Part shown: positions 42,100-49,828 of the stretch, one piece after another | Layout of the letters: the number at the start of each line of letters is the position of its first letter | How positions within the stretch are numbered: position 1 is the first letter of the stretch | From: PALSA-1296 sp038322815 | GTDB lineage: Bacteria > Bacteroidota > Ignavibacteria > Palsa-1295 | NCBI GenBank assembly: GCA_038322815.1 | Contig: JBBQGG010000007.1 | Coordinates: 4,869-68,868, forward strand | Length of the DNA: 64,000 nucleotides | Reading direction: 5' to 3' | The notes under the pieces: generated by a model | What the model was told of the DNA's origin: nothing | Seen by the model: the letters and a program-made list of their open reading frames with translations, nothing else | Database searches by the model: none | Translations under genes and position numbers: made by a program

Positions 42100-42742
42100 C
42101 TTCATCAACTAATTTTTTTATTCCTTCAAACACTTCGTTGATCGGAGCGGCGTCATACATATACGCAGGGGTCGTTACGATCTTATTATTTGTATCTATG
42201 TGAATTTCGTTTGGCTTCGTTACAAAATGTGTATGTCCTAATTTTCTCATCTCTTCGGCTTCATTGCCATCAGCGCCAAGTGTGAGTTCCAGTTTTTTTC
42301 CTTTTAATACAAGTCCGATCAGCGCAGGAGCAATACAAATAGCTCCGATTGGTCTTCCATCGGAATGTATTGCAGAAATTTCATTTTGTAATTCTTTATA
42401 AAGAATTATACCGCCTGCTCCTTCTGCTACGAACGTACAAAGATTTTTTGCAACTCCGAAACCGCCAGGCATGATCAAGCCGTCGTAATCGTGATCCGGT
42501 AACGATGTAAGAGGTTCGATCTTTCCGCGTGCAATGCGTGCAGCCTCTGCAAGTATATTGCGCGTTTCACCGGTAGCTTTACCGGAGTAATGATTCATCA
42601 CAATGGTCTGCGCTTGATCAGGTGCAAATATCTTTACCTCAACCTCATGCTGTGAAAGCGCCCAAAGTGTTGCAACGGATTCGCGAATTTCAGCGCCATC
42701 AAGGTATCCGCAGCCGGATAAAACTACTGCAATTGATTTCAT
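42080..42742 (-). CDS. elbB: ElbB-like glyoxalase (DJ-1/PfpI superfamily)
   Basis: 220 residues from ATG 42742. MKSIAVVLSGCGYLDGAEIR matches the ElbB N-terminus; the nucleophile region is PIGAICIAPALIGLVLKGK (Cys in the elbow), preceded by GLIMPGGFGVAKNLC. E. coli ElbB was linked to isoprenoid synthesis and has weak glyoxalase activity. A start at 42772 would overlap the promoter box and is rejected. Confidence 0.9.
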   Translation of the reverse strand: MKSIAVVLSGCGYLDGAEIRESVATLWALSQHEVEVKIFAPDQAQTIVMNHYSGKATGETRNILAEAARIARGKIEPLTSLPDHDYDGLIMPGGFGVAKNLCTFVAEGAGGIILYKELQNEISAIHSDGRPIGAICIAPALIGLVLKGKKLELTLGADGNEAEEMRKLGHTHFVTKPNEIHIDTNNKIVTTPAYMYDAAPINEVFEGIKKLVDEVMEMTK

Positions 42743-42769
42743 CTGATCTTTTATTCGTTCAATTATATA

Positions 42770-42777
42770 CAAAAATA
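42770..42777 (-). promoter_or_regulatory. TAnnTTTG -7 box for elbB
   Basis: TATTTTTG on the minus strand, 27 bp before the elbB ATG, in A/T-rich DNA. It helps decide the 42742 start. Confidence 0.45.
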
Positions 42778-42877
42778 CTACTATAGAACAAAAGGCATGG
42801 ATTTTATCGAGAATTAATAGAATCCAAATGACTGTTCATAAATCCTAGTACATATTTTTATTACCGAAGGGATTACC

Positions 42878-44554
42878 ATGAACCGCAGAAAATTCTTCAA
42901 ACTCTCGCTCCAGGCAGGCTTAGTTACTGCTGCTTCACAGAACGTATCGGGACTTTTTGCGAAGTCTTCGAAAAAAGATATTCCGCTTGCTACGAATGCA
43001 CTTCGAATTCCTCCCGTGATCTCCGGCGGTGATTTAGTCATTGCTCCAACAACATTTGAGATAAATTCGGGAATACAGACAAATGTTATTTCGATCAATA
43101 ATTCATTTCCTGCTCCGACGATACGATTAAAAAAGGGTGATACATTTTCCGCACAGATAAAAAATAATCTGACTGAGCCGACCGTTATCCATTGGCATGG
43201 TATTCATGCCCCTTCGACAATGGACGGACATCCGAGAAACGCAATCGCACCCGGCGACACATTTAACCTCAGTTATCCTATTATCCAACGTGCCGGCACA
43301 TATTTTTATCATTCTCATGCAGATATGAATACTGCAAAACAATCCTACCTGGGAATGACAGGAATGTTTATCGTCGAAGACGATGAAGAAAAAGCATTGG
43401 GGCTGCCTTCAGGAGAATTTGAAATCCCATTATTAATTCAAGATAAACGTTTTGATAAGAACGGTCAACTAATTTATGCACCCACAACTGCCGATATGAG
43501 TGCGGGCTGGCTTGGAGATACAGTTCTTATTAACGGCACGCCGCCTAACGCTTTTTTAAATGTTGCCAATACGATGTACCGCTTTCGTATTGTCAACGGA
43601 TCGAATGCGCGTACGTATAACATTGCCCTATCCGATGGAAAACAATTTACGATCATCGGCAATGACGGCGGACTCTTAGAAAGTCCTGCAGCCGTTACTT
43701 CCGCAATGCTTGCTCCGGCGGAGCGGCTTGATATTGTCGTTGATTTTTCCGGATATTCCATCGGCGATAATCTTTTCTTAAAAAGCTTATCATTTTTTTA
43801 CAGTGATGGTCCCGGTTCCGGAACATTACGGCAAGGTGCGGAGATAGATCTTCTGCAATTTACTATTGATAGAACTGCCGCTAAAGGAAATCCCATTCCT
43901 GCTGCTCTTTCGGCGATCACAAAATTTAATTCATCGGATGCAGTAAACAATCGAAGTTTTCAATTAAGTGGGCATCAGTATATTAATTCACAGAGTTTTG
44001 ATATTAATAGAATAGATAATCATGTTCCGTTTGGTGCTCTTGAGCAATGGACGATTACGAATCTTAGCGAGAGCGTTCATCCGATGCATGTTCACGGAGT
44101 TCAATTTCAAATTGTCAATCCTACCCAGCCTTCGGAAGGCGGATGGAAAGATGTTGTGCGTATCGAATCATTTGCGACGGTACAGGTTCTTCTTCGTTTC
44201 ACAGAGTACACCGGTATTTACCTCATTCATTGCCACATTCTTGAGCATGAAGATATGGGCATGATGTCGAATTTTCAGGTAGAGCAATCGGGGGCTGTAA
44301 AGCACGAGACGAACGGACAAAATGAAATAGTGATCTTCCCGAATCCCGCATCGGATCATGCTTTCCTGAAATTCCCTTCTCTTGAAAAAGAAGAAATGCT
44401 GATGCTCATAGATATAACCGGCAGAGTAATTTCAAAAGATATTCTCGGTGCAGGTATTACCGATCATAAACTATTGACAGATAAAATTTCCAACGGAAGT
44501 TACCGTATTATTTTAGGAAACTATGAAGCTGAGTTGATCGTAATGCGGCAATAA
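42878..44554 (+). CDS. Tat-exported multicopper oxidase with T9SS sorting domain
   Basis: 558 residues. The Tat signal is NRRKFFKLSLQAGLVTAAS. Three cupredoxin domains carry all four copper motifs: IHWHGIHAP, YFYHSHADM, HPMHVHGVQF and HCHILEHEDMGMM (type 1, 2 and 3 sites complete). The last ~80 residues form a Por sorting domain (IVIFPNPASDHAFLKF ... NGSYRIILGNYEAELIV). It would be folded with copper handling in the periplasm and exported onward by T9SS. Substrate (metal, phenol or other) unknown. Confidence 0.92.
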   Translation: MNRRKFFKLSLQAGLVTAASQNVSGLFAKSSKKDIPLATNALRIPPVISGGDLVIAPTTFEINSGIQTNVISINNSFPAPTIRLKKGDTFSAQIKNNLTEPTVIHWHGIHAPSTMDGHPRNAIAPGDTFNLSYPIIQRAGTYFYHSHADMNTAKQSYLGMTGMFIVEDDEEKALGLPSGEFEIPLLIQDKRFDKNGQLIYAPTTADMSAGWLGDTVLINGTPPNAFLNVANTMYRFRIVNGSNARTYNIALSDGKQFTIIGNDGGLLESPAAVTSAMLAPAERLDIVVDFSGYSIGDNLFLKSLSFFYSDGPGSGTLRQGAEIDLLQFTIDRTAAKGNPIPAALSAITKFNSSDAVNNRSFQLSGHQYINSQSFDINRIDNHVPFGALEQWTITNLSESVHPMHVHGVQFQIVNPTQPSEGGWKDVVRIESFATVQVLLRFTEYTGIYLIHCHILEHEDMGMMSNFQVEQSGAVKHETNGQNEIVIFPNPASDHAFLKFPSLEKEEMLMLIDITGRVISKDILGAGITDHKLLTDKISNGSYRIILGNYEAELIVMRQ

Positions 44555-44602
44555 ACGATCGGTTACGGGAGCAAAATCACATCAAAAATGTTTTCTCCCC
44601 CG

Positions 44603-44651
44603 ATTAAGAATTAAGAACTAAGAACTAAGCACTCAAAAATAAGAACTACCC
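44603..44651. repeat. Heptanucleotide array upstream of the M42 peptidase gene
   Basis: Seven 7-bp units in perfect register: ATTAAGA, ATTAAGA, ACTAAGA, ACTAAGC, ACTCAAA, AATAAGA and ACTACCC. It ends 2 bp before the ATG at 44654, so the array occupies the whole translation-initiation region. Confidence 0.88.
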
Positions 44652-44653
44652 CA

Positions 44654-45730
44654 ATGACAAATCAGCAAGAACAATTTTTATCTAAGCTTATCGAATGCCC
44701 AGGTCCATCGAACTATGAAGAGAACGTGCAAAAACTTTGGCGCAGCGAAGTTTCGGCTGTTGTGCCGGATATAACTATTGATGCACATGGTAATAACGTT
44801 GCCACAGTAAGCGGCTCGGAGAATATTTCCGTTCTGATCGTCGGTCATGCCGATGAGATCGGACTTATTGTTCGCTACATAAATAGCGAAGGATTTATTT
44901 ATGTTTCAAAAGTCGGAGGAGTCGATCCGGCAATTTTGCCGTCGCATCGTGTCCGTATTCTTTCTTCGAAATCAAACAGTACTGTTCATGGCGTGATCGG
45001 CAAAACTGCGCCCCATCAATCGAGTGCAGATGAAAAAGATAAGAAGATCACCTATTCCGATGTTTGGATCGATATCGGCGCAAAAGATAAAGCGGAAGCA
45101 GAATCACTCGTCGGAATCGGCGACGTCGTGATCTATGGCGAAGGCTATCAACGATTGACAGGTACAAAGGCAACGGCACGCTGCTTCGATAATCGCATCG
45201 GAATTTATGTCGTTGCCGAAGTTCTAAAAAATCTTGTAAAAAGAAAAGCGGAATTGAAAGCTACTGTGTACGGAGTCAGTTCGATTCAGGAAGAGACAGG
45301 CGTATGGGGTGCGGGCAGAGCGGGATATGCTCTGGAACCGACACTTGCAATTGCTATCGACGTTACACCTTCAACTGATTCACCCGGTATTTCAAAAGTG
45401 TTATGGGGTGAAATTAATGTTTCCAAAGGTGCAGTATTTAATAAAGGCATCCGAAGCAACAGAAAGATCACACAGCTTTTTATTGATACAGCAGAGAAAC
45501 ATAAAATTCCTTATCAGATCGAAGTTGATAACGGCCATACTTCCACCGATGCCGACCCAATCAGCCAACAGCGCGCCGGAATTCCTATCGGAGTACTCAG
45601 CTCCGCCACCCGCTATTTGCATTCATCTTGTGAAGTGCTTGATCTCGATGATCTCGATCATTGTGTTAACCTCCTGACAGAATTTATTTTGAGTTTGAAT
45701 GCGAAGACGGATTTTAGAAGCGGAGTGTAA
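44654..45730 (+). CDS. M42-family metallo-aminopeptidase (DUF-type glutamyl aminopeptidase)
   Basis: 358 residues of the FrvX/M42 type, a dodecameric tetrahedral aminopeptidase. Metal ligands are visible in VGHADEIGLIV, TARCFDNRIG, the catalytic/metal Glu pair in SSIQEETGVWGAGRAGY, AIDVTPSTD and the final His in RYLHSSCEVLDL. The substrate-length gating loop is not decidable. It is probably cytoplasmic. Confidence 0.9.
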   Translation: MTNQQEQFLSKLIECPGPSNYEENVQKLWRSEVSAVVPDITIDAHGNNVATVSGSENISVLIVGHADEIGLIVRYINSEGFIYVSKVGGVDPAILPSHRVRILSSKSNSTVHGVIGKTAPHQSSADEKDKKITYSDVWIDIGAKDKAEAESLVGIGDVVIYGEGYQRLTGTKATARCFDNRIGIYVVAEVLKNLVKRKAELKATVYGVSSIQEETGVWGAGRAGYALEPTLAIAIDVTPSTDSPGISKVLWGEINVSKGAVFNKGIRSNRKITQLFIDTAEKHKIPYQIEVDNGHTSTDADPISQQRAGIPIGVLSSATRYLHSSCEVLDLDDLDHCVNLLTEFILSLNAKTDFRSGV

Positions 45731-45739
45731 GGGGCAAGG

Positions 45740-47062
45740 ATGAAGGATGCAGGTAAAAGTAAAGACGAATTAGATAAACTTCGGAAACTCAGTACAGAAA
45801 TAGATAACTTGGAAAGCCCATACAAAGCAATTGTCTCAGTTATGGTTTTGCGTGAAGGCTGGGATGTATAGAACGTAACTTCAATTGTCGGCTTGCGCCC
45901 TTTTGGTGCGGATAGTAAAATCCTTCCGGAGCAGACGGTAGGCAGAGGACTCAGATTAATGTTTCGTGGTTCAGGTGTTCAGGAAAAAGTCAGCGTAGTC
46001 GGTACTGCTGCTTTTATTGAATTCGTCGAAGGCATTAAGAAAGAAGGCGTTGAAATAGATTATGCTCCTATGGGACCGGGTACGACCGGCAAAACTCCAT
46101 TGATTATCGAAGTTGATAGAGAGAATAAGAAAAAGAATATTGATGCACTCGATATTAAATTACCAATTCTGCAAGCCCGCATTGCACGAGATTACAAAAA
46201 TCTTCATGAGCTAAATGTGGCCAACTTCAATTTCCAACCTGCAAAGATTATTAGCTTTTCTGAAGCACAGCAGCGGGACATTGTATTCCGAGAAATTGTC
46301 GATGGCGAAATAAGTCATACAACACAAATGGATGGAAATCTCGAAATCAGCCCACAAAATGTTATCGGCTTCTTTGCACAAAATATAAGCCGCGAGCTTC
46401 GTCTAGTCGGTGCGAACGATGTACTTTTCGGCAAAGTGAAGCAATTCATTACCGGACATTTGTTCGGAAAAGAAGTTGAAATCGCTGATCCAAATATCCT
46501 TCGGAATTTATCTGAGTCAGTTACTAAATCCCGGATATATGAAACGTTCAAAGGTGAGATTAATAAGTTAACCGTTCGGGATTCAGGCACCACGCGCATT
46601 TCTTCACACATAAAGTTAAGCGAGGCAAGACCTGTAGTAGTCAACGATCAGCCGGTTCTCTACCCGAAGCGATCAATTTTTAATAAAGTAGTTGGCAATA
46701 ATCTTGAACTTGATTTTGCAAGCTTTCTCGATGATGCAAAAGATATTCTTTCTTTCGCTCGTAACAGGCAACGAGATGGTTTAAGTATTGAATATCAGCC
46801 ATCGTCAGGTGGTATAGCAACCTATGTGCCTGACTATATCGTAAAAGAACGCGATGATTCTATCTGGATAATAGAGACGAAGGGCAGAGAAGATATTGAA
46901 GATCCCCGCAAAATTGCCCGACTTCAGGATTGGTGCAAGGATGCAACTGCGCATGACGGGAAGATAAAGTACCAGGCAATGTTCGTACGGGAAGAGGATT
47001 TCAAGAAGTACCAGCCTACGAAGTTTTCGCAGGCGAACGAGTTATTCGTCAAAAAGAAATAA
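45740..47062 (+). pseudogene. Remnant of a type III restriction (Res) / DEAD helicase-nuclease subunit
   Basis: Only the C-terminal part remains. The frame begins within the second helicase domain: SPYKAIVSVMVLREGWDV, then TAG (45869-45871), then NVTSIVGLRPFGADSKILPE and QTVGRGLRLMF (motifs V and VI), all in one frame. A CAG or CGG to TAG change explains the stop. The C-terminal nuclease-type domain (TYVPDYIVKERDDSIWIIET then KGRED) keeps PD-x(n)-E-x-K residues. The helicase N-terminal half and the Mod methyltransferase are absent; the M42 gene ends 9 bp upstream. The longest readable piece (from about 45893) is unlikely to be active. Confidence 0.88.
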
Positions 47063-47069
47063 AAACATT

Positions 47070-47396
47070 ATGGCAAAAGAAAAAGCGAGGCTCACTCTTC
47101 GTATCAAGCGCAAATGGCTTGAAGAAATCGTCTTCGGGAAGAAGCGGATCGAGTGTCGGGACAATACAAAATTTTATGCGCAACGTCTTCTCGAGACAGA
47201 CGAAGATGGTGATCTAGTGTGCAGAAAGTTTGATGAAGTGTATTTCTATTGCCCAATCGGGCAGACGGGTCAGAATCTTATGGACGTCGTACAATACAAA
47301 AAGACTGACTGGAACGAGAAGATCAATCAGATGGAAATTTATTTAGGAAAGGTCATTTCGCATAATCTGCCGACGCCGAAGGTTAAGAAGAAATAA
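47070..47396 (+). CDS. ASCH/PUA-like domain protein
   Basis: 108 residues. The pattern RLTLRIKRKWLEEIVFGKKR then IECRD, followed by VYFYCPIG and INQMEIYLGKVISHNL, is typical of ASCH domains, small RNA-binding-like modules often found in defence and mobile loci. It follows the Res remnant by 7 bp, so it was probably part of the same imported cassette. Confidence 0.65.
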   Translation: MAKEKARLTLRIKRKWLEEIVFGKKRIECRDNTKFYAQRLLETDEDGDLVCRKFDEVYFYCPIGQTGQNLMDVVQYKKTDWNEKINQMEIYLGKVISHNLPTPKVKKK

Positions 47397-47407
47397 GCGG
47401 GTGCGCC

Positions 47408-47517
47408 CACCTCACCCCAGCCCTCTCCTTAGGAAGGAGAGGGAGTTTTTTTAAATTCCCTCTCCTTTATAAGGAGAGGGTTAGGGTGAGGTAGAGCCCG
47501 AGGGTTAGGGTGTGGTA
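47408..47517. repeat. CCTCACCCCAGCCCTCTCC repeat, copy 1 (compound)
   Basis: CCTCACCCCAGCCCTCTCCT (from 47410) and its inverted partner AGGAGAGGGTTAGGGTGAGG (to 47491) form a hairpin around a T-rich centre, itself containing CTCTCCTTAGGAAGGAGAG. A further half copy GAGGGTTAGGGTGTGGT lies at 47500-47516 and codes the last residues of the DUF559 gene. Confidence 0.88.
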
Positions 47518-47885
47518 GATCCCAGAAGCTTTTCTTTTGCTACTCGTTCTATCTCTGTCAGAACATCATCAATTGTGTTTGTCACTTCGGTATCTGTGAA
47601 TCTGAGAAAAGTTATTTTATATCCTTCGATAATTTTTTGCCGCCATTCGTCTTTTCTTTTTGCATCTTCGCTATCGTGCGTTGCTCCATCGAGTTCGATG
47701 GCAAGTCTTATTTCAGGCGCATAAAAATCGAGGACGAAGCCGCCGACGCTGTATTGGCGGCGGAATTTTATTCCGGCAATTTGGGAGTTGCGGACACGTC
47801 GCCAAATCAGCTTTTCCGAGAAAGTAGAGTCATGCCTGAGCGCGCGGCGTTTTTCTTTATGCTCGGATTTGTTGTAGAGTTTCAT
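47505..47885 (-). CDS. DUF559 (Vsr-like) endonuclease-domain protein
   Basis: 126 residues of the DUF559/PD-(D/E)xK type: LRHDSTFSEKLIWRRVRNSQ, then KFRRQYSVGGFVLDFYAPEI and RLAIELDGATHDSEDAKRKD (the Asp and the E-L-D-G pair are the usual catalytic acids). Family members are single-domain nucleases of unclear role, often spread by transfer. The C-terminal tail LLGSTTP reads through the flanking repeat. A -7 box lies just before the ATG. Confidence 0.85.
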   Translation of the reverse strand: MKLYNKSEHKEKRRALRHDSTFSEKLIWRRVRNSQIAGIKFRRQYSVGGFVLDFYAPEIRLAIELDGATHDSEDAKRKDEWRQKIIEGYKITFLRFTDTEVTNTIDDVLTEIERVAKEKLLGSTTP

Positions 47886-47889
47886 GGTG

Positions 47890-47897
47890 CAAAAATA
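47890..47897 (-). promoter_or_regulatory. TAnnTTTG -7 box for the DUF559 gene
   Basis: TATTTTTG followed by CACC and the ATG at 47885 on the minus strand. Like the box at 37533 it predicts a leaderless transcript. Confidence 0.5.
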
Positions 47898-47905
47898 CGA
47901 AGAGA

Positions 47906-47942
47906 CCTCACCCCAGCCCTCTCCTTATAAAGGAGAGGGAGT
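47906..47942. repeat. CCTCACCCCAGCCCTCTCC repeat, copy 2
   Basis: CCTCACCCCAGCCCTCTCCT followed by TATAAAGGAGAGGGAG. It lies between the divergent DUF559 gene and the AlbA_2-domain gene, directly against the first recognisable codons of the latter. Confidence 0.9.
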
Positions 47943-47950
47943 TTGAAGCT

Positions 47951-48427
47951 TTGATTGCCCAAGGAGAAAGCCATGAATTGGAATTCAAAGAGACTGGACG
48001 CTGGGATGTACGGCAGGGAATGGTTAGCCCGGTTATGGGGCAGATACTCGTGAAGACAGTTGCCGGTTTCATGAATTCAGAATCCGGAGGTTCACTCATC
48101 ATTGGAGTAGATGATTCAGGAATTGCTATTGGTATCGACCGAGACCTTGCGACATTCGGGAAGAAGCATAATCCAAAAGATGAATTCGAGCAGTACCTTC
48201 AAAATCTCATCCTTTCTCGTTGCGGAAAAGAATCTGCGGCATTAGTAAAGATTATTTTCCACACTACCCAAGGAAAAGAACTCTGTAAAATCGAAGTAAA
48301 GCCATCGCTGAAGCAAGTGTATGTTACCGAAGACTCTGTTGAGAAATTTTATGTCCGCTCAGGCAATACAACGCAAACACTTTCGATGAGTGAAGCACAT
48401 GAGTATATCCGTCACAGATTCCGGTAA
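47951..48427 (+). CDS. AlbA_2-domain (Schlafen-like) protein, probably 5'-truncated
   Basis: 158 residues: GESHELEFKETGRWDVRQG, then VAGFMNSESGGSLIIGVDDS and KFYVRSGNTTQTLSMSEA. This is a complete AlbA_2/divergent AAA-4 domain. In the proteins I know with this variant (W-D-x-R-x-G after the E-F-K-E motif) it forms the C-terminal part of longer chains. Here the frame reaches back only to a TAA in the adjacent repeat and needs a TTG start (47951), so the repeat may have replaced the upstream part of the gene. Confidence 0.7.
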   Translation: MIAQGESHELEFKETGRWDVRQGMVSPVMGQILVKTVAGFMNSESGGSLIIGVDDSGIAIGIDRDLATFGKKHNPKDEFEQYLQNLILSRCGKESAALVKIIFHTTQGKELCKIEVKPSLKQVYVTEDSVEKFYVRSGNTTQTLSMSEAHEYIRHRFR

Positions 48428-48440
48428 GGAGTTTAGATAA

Positions 48441-48480
48441 CCTCACCCCAGCCCTCTCCTTATTTTGAAGGAGTGGGAGT
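48441..48480. repeat. CCTCACCCCAGCCCTCTCC repeat, copy 3
   Basis: CCTCACCCCAGCCCTCTCCT, then TATTTTGAAGGAGTGGGAG. It lies 13 bp after the AlbA_2 gene, so copies 2 and 3 bracket that gene exactly. Confidence 0.88.
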
Positions 48481-48735
48481 TATCAAGCTTAAAGCGAAAA
48501 GCGAAAAGCTAAAATGGGGAATTGAATTCGGTCCACAATTTTATTTTCTTTCCTTCCAACCCCGACCCCGATTATTATTCTATAAAAATTATATTTCATT
48601 GTATCTTAATCTTTTACAAACTTTTTTATTTTTTTTCTGTGAAATTCTTGGATTTTCTATTTTTATGTTGTATATTAGTTGGTGCTCTGATAGGCACCTA
48701 TTAAAAATATATATTATTTTGGCATTCTGCCGAAA
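48481..48735. other. A/T-rich stretch without a recognisable gene
   Basis: About 255 bp, strongly A/T-rich in its second half. Short frames here code only for Phe/Leu/Ile runs that follow the base composition. No promoter, tRNA or transposon end was seen. Confidence 0.5.
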
Positions 48736-48870
48736 AGTAGTTAGTAGATAGTAGTTAGTAGTGAGGAAAAAGAGTCCGGCTACTTACTACTAACTACTAA
48801 CTACTTACTACTTACTACTTACTACTTACTACTAACTACTTACTACTAACTACTATCTACTTACTACTGA
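48736..48870. repeat. Large inverted pair of heptanucleotide arrays
   Basis: The left arm has four 7-bp units (AGTAGTT, AGTAGAT, AGTAGTT, AGTAGTG; 48736-48763). The right arm has thirteen (CTACTTA and CTACTAA alternating with variants CTACTAT and CTACTGA; 48780-48870). The left units are the reverse complement of the right units, so the arms can pair around a 16-bp centre. No spacers are present, so this is not a CRISPR array. It ends about 30 bp upstream of the next gene. Confidence 0.92.
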
Positions 48871-48902
48871 CCAGATTTTTTTAACATTACAGGAGAAATA
48901 CG

Positions 48903-49706
48903 ATGATACCGAAAGACGTGAAAACAGTATATATAAAGAATATTCCAGTCGCTCACGGTGAGATCAGCGTTGTGCTGGCTGACGATGCGGAAAAATTGAT
49001 GCGCCATTCTTGCCAAGTTGGAGAACAAATTAAGCGCGCAGGGCTTGGCGTCCTTCTCATTAATTGCGGAATGAGCGACCGTCGCTTCCGCAATCATGCG
49101 CGTGAAGCAACGACAGCACTGGAGGGTCAGCCGTTCGAGCACATGCCCTACGCAACCGGAACCGATGCACCCAAAGAGATGCTGATCCATAGTTCGGTCG
49201 CCGGCGATCTTATCGGCGAGATGGATCTGCTCAGCGGACTTGTTGCCCAGTGCGCGATCGGTGTCGTAATAATCGCCGGATGGGAATGGACTTCATCCGG
49301 ATATCGCCGGAAAGAACGGCTGCTCTATGCCATACGTGAGATGATGAGGAAGTATGATGTAGCCGTAGTCATTTATGCATCAGCCAAGACGAATTCGCAG
49401 CCCGGCAAATGTGACCGCGGCGGAATCGGCAGATTAGCGATGCTTGCCGTCTCGATCCTGAATTTGGATGCTGCTGATATGTTAGAATCGGTTTCTCCGA
49501 AGCCGCTGCCCATCGTTGCAACTAAAAAAGATTGGGAAGATGCCGAGCGAAGTGCACAATTACTTGGCAGTAAAATCAATGAGTTAGGGGGGGGTCGATG
49601 GTCGATCGTCGATAGTCGGGGAATGAGGGCAAAAGGATTGAAGGCGCCGGTGAAGTCAACATTATTGATGAAACCGAAGATTTTAACCGGGAATCAGGCA
49701 GGGTAA
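48903..49706 (+). CDS. RecA-fold-like protein with degenerate P-loop
   Basis: 267 residues. The order of elements resembles RecA/RadA/DnaB ATPases: IPVAHGEISVVLADDAEKLM at the P-loop position (no GxxxxGK[ST]), AGLGVLLINCGMSDRRF, a Walker-B-like hydrophobic strand IGVVIIAGWEW, then AVVIYASAKTNSQPGKCDRG and a Gly-rich IGRLAMLAVSILNL. A catalytic ATPase seems unlikely. It may act in DNA binding or as a partner of a helicase. I do not know a named family for it. Confidence 0.6.
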   Translation: MIPKDVKTVYIKNIPVAHGEISVVLADDAEKLMRHSCQVGEQIKRAGLGVLLINCGMSDRRFRNHAREATTALEGQPFEHMPYATGTDAPKEMLIHSSVAGDLIGEMDLLSGLVAQCAIGVVIIAGWEWTSSGYRRKERLLYAIREMMRKYDVAVVIYASAKTNSQPGKCDRGGIGRLAMLAVSILNLDAADMLESVSPKPLPIVATKKDWEDAERSAQLLGSKINELGGGRWSIVDSRGMRAKGLKAPVKSTLLMKPKILTGNQAG

Positions 49707-49711
49707 CGAAT

Positions 49712-49746
49712 GTAAAATGTAAAATATAAAATGTAAAATATAAAAT
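49712..49746. repeat. Heptanucleotide array between the RecA-like gene and kdsA
   Basis: Five 7-bp units: GTAAAAT, GTAAAAT, ATAAAAT, GTAAAAT and ATAAAAT. It starts 5 bp after the RecA-like gene stop. Confidence 0.88.
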
Positions 49747-49828
49747 TGAACTTGTTCTTTGAAAATAGTCACACGGAATAATTCAGGCTTCGTTTTTGTT
49801 GGCGCATCACTTGAAAAACCAGTAGTTA

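Noticed and set aside
17401..45871. Stop-codon reassignment or selenocysteine/pyrrolysine as explanation of the in-frame stops
   Set aside because: The stops are of two kinds (TAA and TAG), the replaced residues are ordinary, and dozens of other genes here end normally at TAA and TAG.
47505..47523. C-terminal residues of DUF559 as conserved protein sequence
   Set aside because: The tail is coded by a half copy of the flanking CCTCACCC-type repeat, not by family sequence.
48780..48870. Possible CRISPR array
   Set aside because: Units are 7 bp, contiguous, without spacers, and no cas gene is in the window.
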